A stretch of DNA of 6,543 nucleotides from JBBRLA01 sp038231615. Lineage in GTDB: Bacteria > Myxococcota_A > Polyangia > Palsa-1104 > JAEUJZ01. The translations under genes were made by a program, and so were the position numbers. The notes under the pieces are model-generated. The model was not told the origin of the DNA. It saw only the letters and a list, made by a program, of their open reading frames with translations, and ran no database searches. This document shows, piece after piece, positions 5,191-6,543 of this stretch. Within the stretch, counting starts at the first letter, position 1, and the number at the start of each line of letters is the position of its first letter. The stretch spans positions 1 through 6,543 of the forward strand of contig JBBRLA010000505.1 in NCBI GenBank assembly GCA_038231615.1, read 5' to 3'.

Positions 5191-5210
5191 GGGGTGAGGG
5201 AAGGGCCAGG

Positions 5211-5930
5211 TCAGGCGGCGATGGAGAGCGGGTGTTGGTGAAGGCGGGGGGCGGTGCGCTTGCGGAACAGGGCCACCAGGCGGGTGCGCAGCTTGTTCTT
5301 CTTCGAGTACACCGTTTTTACCGAGATGCCCATCACCGTGGCGACCTCCTCGGCGCTGAGGCCGTTGCCGTAGTACAGTTCCACGAAGCGGCGGTCGCGC
5401 ACCGAGAAGTCCGAGAGCAGCCCGGAAAGCATCCGCCAGCGCTCCTTTTCGATGAGGGTGTCGAGCGCGCTGCTCTGCGGCGCGGGCAGCTCGGCCAGGG
5501 GGTCGGCATCGCGGCCTTCCCGGGGCTCCAGGTGGACCAGCGACGGACGGCGGGCCTTCTGCCGGAGGAAATCGCAGGCCGCGTTGATCGAAAGGAGGCC
5601 CAGCCACGAACCCAGGCGCGCCCCGCGGTCGGGGTCGTAGGCGCGCAGCTTGCGCATGTCGTCCCGCAGGAGGCTGACGCAGACGTCGCCGAAGATCTCG
5701 TTGATGTCCTCGCTGGAAAGCGTCGAGTCGTACTTGCGCACCACCCGCACGATGCAACGGAACATGAGGGGGCGGAAGCGCCGCATGAGTTCTTCCCAGG
5801 CCCGCTCGTCTTTGCCCAGTACCCATTCTAGCAGCACGGCATCGGTCTCGCCGCGGGTTTCGATGGCGCGAGGCGAAGCGGTAGCGCACGGCGAAACGGA
5901 GCGCCGTGTATCGATGATCCGCAGTTCCAT
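5211..5930 (-). CDS. sigma-70 family (ECF-like) RNA polymerase sigma factor
   Basis: The 239-residue product has a sigma region 2 (about 33-127; AWEELMRRFRPLMFRCIVRV, then DINEIFGDVCVSLL and LGSWLGLLSINAACDFLRQK). An acidic linker follows, then sigma region 4 (about 160-224) with the HTH GLSAEEVATVMGISVKTVYS. No region 1.1 or 3 is evident, so it is of the ECF (group 4) type. It would direct RNA polymerase to its own promoter set. The start is ATG 5928-5930, backed by a strong GGAGG five bases upstream; an in-frame reading 28 codons longer lacks such a site. No anti-sigma gene adjoins it on its own strand. It converges with the partner-switching operon, whose RsbW-like kinase may be its regulator, although RsbW homologues classically bind sigma-B-type factors. 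The first 30 residues are Ser/Arg/Thr-rich and look disordered. Confidence 0.88.
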   Translation of the reverse strand: MELRIIDTRRSVSPCATASPRAIETRGETDAVLLEWVLGKDERAWEELMRRFRPLMFRCIVRVVRKYDSTLSSEDINEIFGDVCVSLLRDDMRKLRAYDPDRGARLGSWLGLLSINAACDFLRQKARRPSLVHLEPREGRDADPLAELPAPQSSALDTLIEKERWRMLSGLLSDFSVRDRRFVELYYGNGLSAEEVATVMGISVKTVYSKKNKLRTRLVALFRKRTAPRLHQHPLSIAA

Positions 5931-5935
5931 CTGAT

Positions 5936-5940
5936 CCTCC
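5936..5940 (-). promoter_or_regulatory. ribosome binding site deciding the sigma-factor start
   Basis: GGAGG lies five bases before the ATG at 5928-5930 and is the best Shine-Dalgarno match in the region. It argues against the upstream in-frame ATG codons at 5979-5981 and 6012-6014. Confidence 0.7.
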
Positions 5941-6286
5941 GGTCTACTTTCTGACACCTGAGCGGTCCCTGGGTTCGCCATCTGATCCACGTCCGGCCAA
6001 AACGCCATCTGCACTTTCTACAGACGCAACACTCGTGCCCACGATCTGCAAAATCTTCACCCGGCGGCCGGTTCCCGAGTTTTGCGGGTAACTGACGGAT
6101 AACTGGCCACAAATCAGGGGCGGAGAGGGCCGCCGGGCAGCCGCCGCGGCACAAGGAGAGTCTGGCGTGCAGGAGTGACATGGCCGCTTTTGACCGGCCT
6201 GCCATTTTGGCAAAAGGCCCTCAGACCCGCGAAATGGCGCTCTGCCAGCGGTGACGGGCCATCTTCTTCAGGATGCCGCGGCGCCC
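5941..6286. other. intergenic region between glycerol kinase and sigma-factor genes
   Basis: No gene is supported here. The region should hold the sigma-factor promoter (minus strand), but I see no clear sigma-70 or ECF consensus. Its right end carries an in-frame copy of the glycerol kinase tail (6231-6252) and a hairpin (6196-6219). Confidence 0.5.
6196..6219 (-). terminator. possible terminator-like hairpin downstream of glycerol kinase
   Basis: TGCCA (6200-6204) pairs with TGGCA (6208-6212) around TTT. Outer GGCC arms (6196-6199 and 6216-6219) pair across a 3-base bulge. It lies about 70 bp past the glpK stop and 10 bp past the duplicated tail. There is no clean U-tract, so termination is uncertain. 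Confidence 0.3.
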
Positions 6287-6318
6287 TTACGCTCGGGAAA
6301 TGGCGCTCTGCCAGCGGT
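6231..6318 (-). repeat. 22-bp direct repeat duplicating the glycerol kinase tail
   Basis: 6231-6252 and 6297-6318 are identical over 22 bases (both contain AAATGGCGCTCTGCCAGCGG), offset by exactly 66 bp, i.e. 22 codons. On the minus strand the right copy encodes the last residues of glycerol kinase (RWQSAIS, then RA and TAA). The left copy, read in the same frame after that stop, encodes RWQSAIS, then RV and TGA. Confidence 0.88.
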
Positions 6319-6543
6319 CTTTCAGGGCCTTTGTCCGCGGCTCGGGCATCTCCGGCGTGAAGCGGCGATCGACCTGCCAGATCTTCTCCCCCGAGGAGGT
6401 GGAGAAGATGCCGGCGCCCAGGCCTGCCAGGAGGGCAGCGCCCAGGGCAGTGGTTTCCAGCAGTTGTGGGCGCACCAGGGTCACCCCCAGAAGGTCCGCC
6501 TGAAGTTGCATCAGCAGATCGTTCTGCGCTGCCCCCCCGTCCA
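6287..6543 (-). CDS. glpK: glycerol kinase, C-terminal part (runs off the window)
   Basis: The 85 visible codons (84 residues and a TAA stop) show the end of a FGGY-family glycerol kinase: DGGAAQNDLLMQLQADLLG, then RPQLLETTALGAALLAGLG and IWQVDRRFTPEMP. DGG...NxxLMQxQADxLG and ETTALGAAxLAGL are the conserved C-terminal ATP-side motifs. GlpK phosphorylates glycerol to glycerol-3-phosphate with ATP in the cytoplasm. The reading continues beyond 6543, with the first complete codon at 6539-6541. The gene is co-oriented with the sigma-factor gene but 356 bp upstream of it, so they are probably separate units. The last codons are duplicated downstream of the stop. Confidence 0.92.
   Translation of the reverse strand, partial: DGGAAQNDLLMQLQADLLGVTLVRPQLLETTALGAALLAGLGAGIFSTSSGEKIWQVDRRFTPEMPEPRTKALKDRWQSAISRA

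Noticed and set aside
5183..5194. Bidirectional terminator between the convergent DUF4911-like and sigma-factor genes
   Set aside because: Only a 4-bp CCCC/GGGG stem overlapping the stop codon, with no T-run on either side.

Overview
The window is 6.5 kb of GC-rich bacterial chromosome, most likely from a proteobacterium. The DUF4911-type small protein and the FHA-GAF-SpoIIE phosphatase would fit a deltaproteobacterial/myxobacterial-type lineage, but a GC-rich gammaproteobacterium cannot be excluded from this sequence alone.

Left part (1-1063): an accessory stretch without an intact gene. It holds a short hairpin, a 23-bp tandem repeat, and tails of genes that are no longer complete. The clearest are a metallophosphoesterase C-terminus joined out of frame to the C-terminus of an XRE/Cro-type DNA-binding protein. 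Next comes the first copy of a perfect 62-bp direct repeat (831-892; second copy 2150-2211).

Middle (1064-2092, minus strand): an MqsR/MqsA-like type II toxin-antitoxin locus, toxin gene first. The antitoxin (zinc CxxC pairs plus HTH) is intact. The toxin needs a one-base correction in a run of five G to read through its conserved MqsR C-terminus. Upstream lie a structured leader with related hairpins and a TTGACA-type promoter whose spacer holds a palindrome, a good operator candidate. The two 62-bp repeats bracket this locus.

Right part (2345-5190, plus strand): a tight four-gene operon for a partner-switching regulatory circuit. It encodes a GHKL-type anti-sigma/serine kinase (RsbW/SpoIIAB-like), a STAS anti-anti-sigma factor (RsbV/SpoIIAA-like), an FHA-GAF-PP2C (SpoIIE/RsbU-type) phosphatase, and a small DUF4911-like protein whose start overlaps the phosphatase stop. 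By analogy with RsbW/V/U, the kinase would bind a client and phosphorylate the STAS protein. The phosphatase, with its sensory GAF and phosphothreonine-binding FHA domains, would reverse this and release the client. A sigma-70-family, ECF-like factor (5211-5930, minus) converges on the operon with a 20-bp gap and is an obvious but unproven client candidate.

Right edge: the C-terminal end of glycerol kinase (glpK, minus) runs off the window. Its last codons are duplicated, in frame, just beyond its stop codon.
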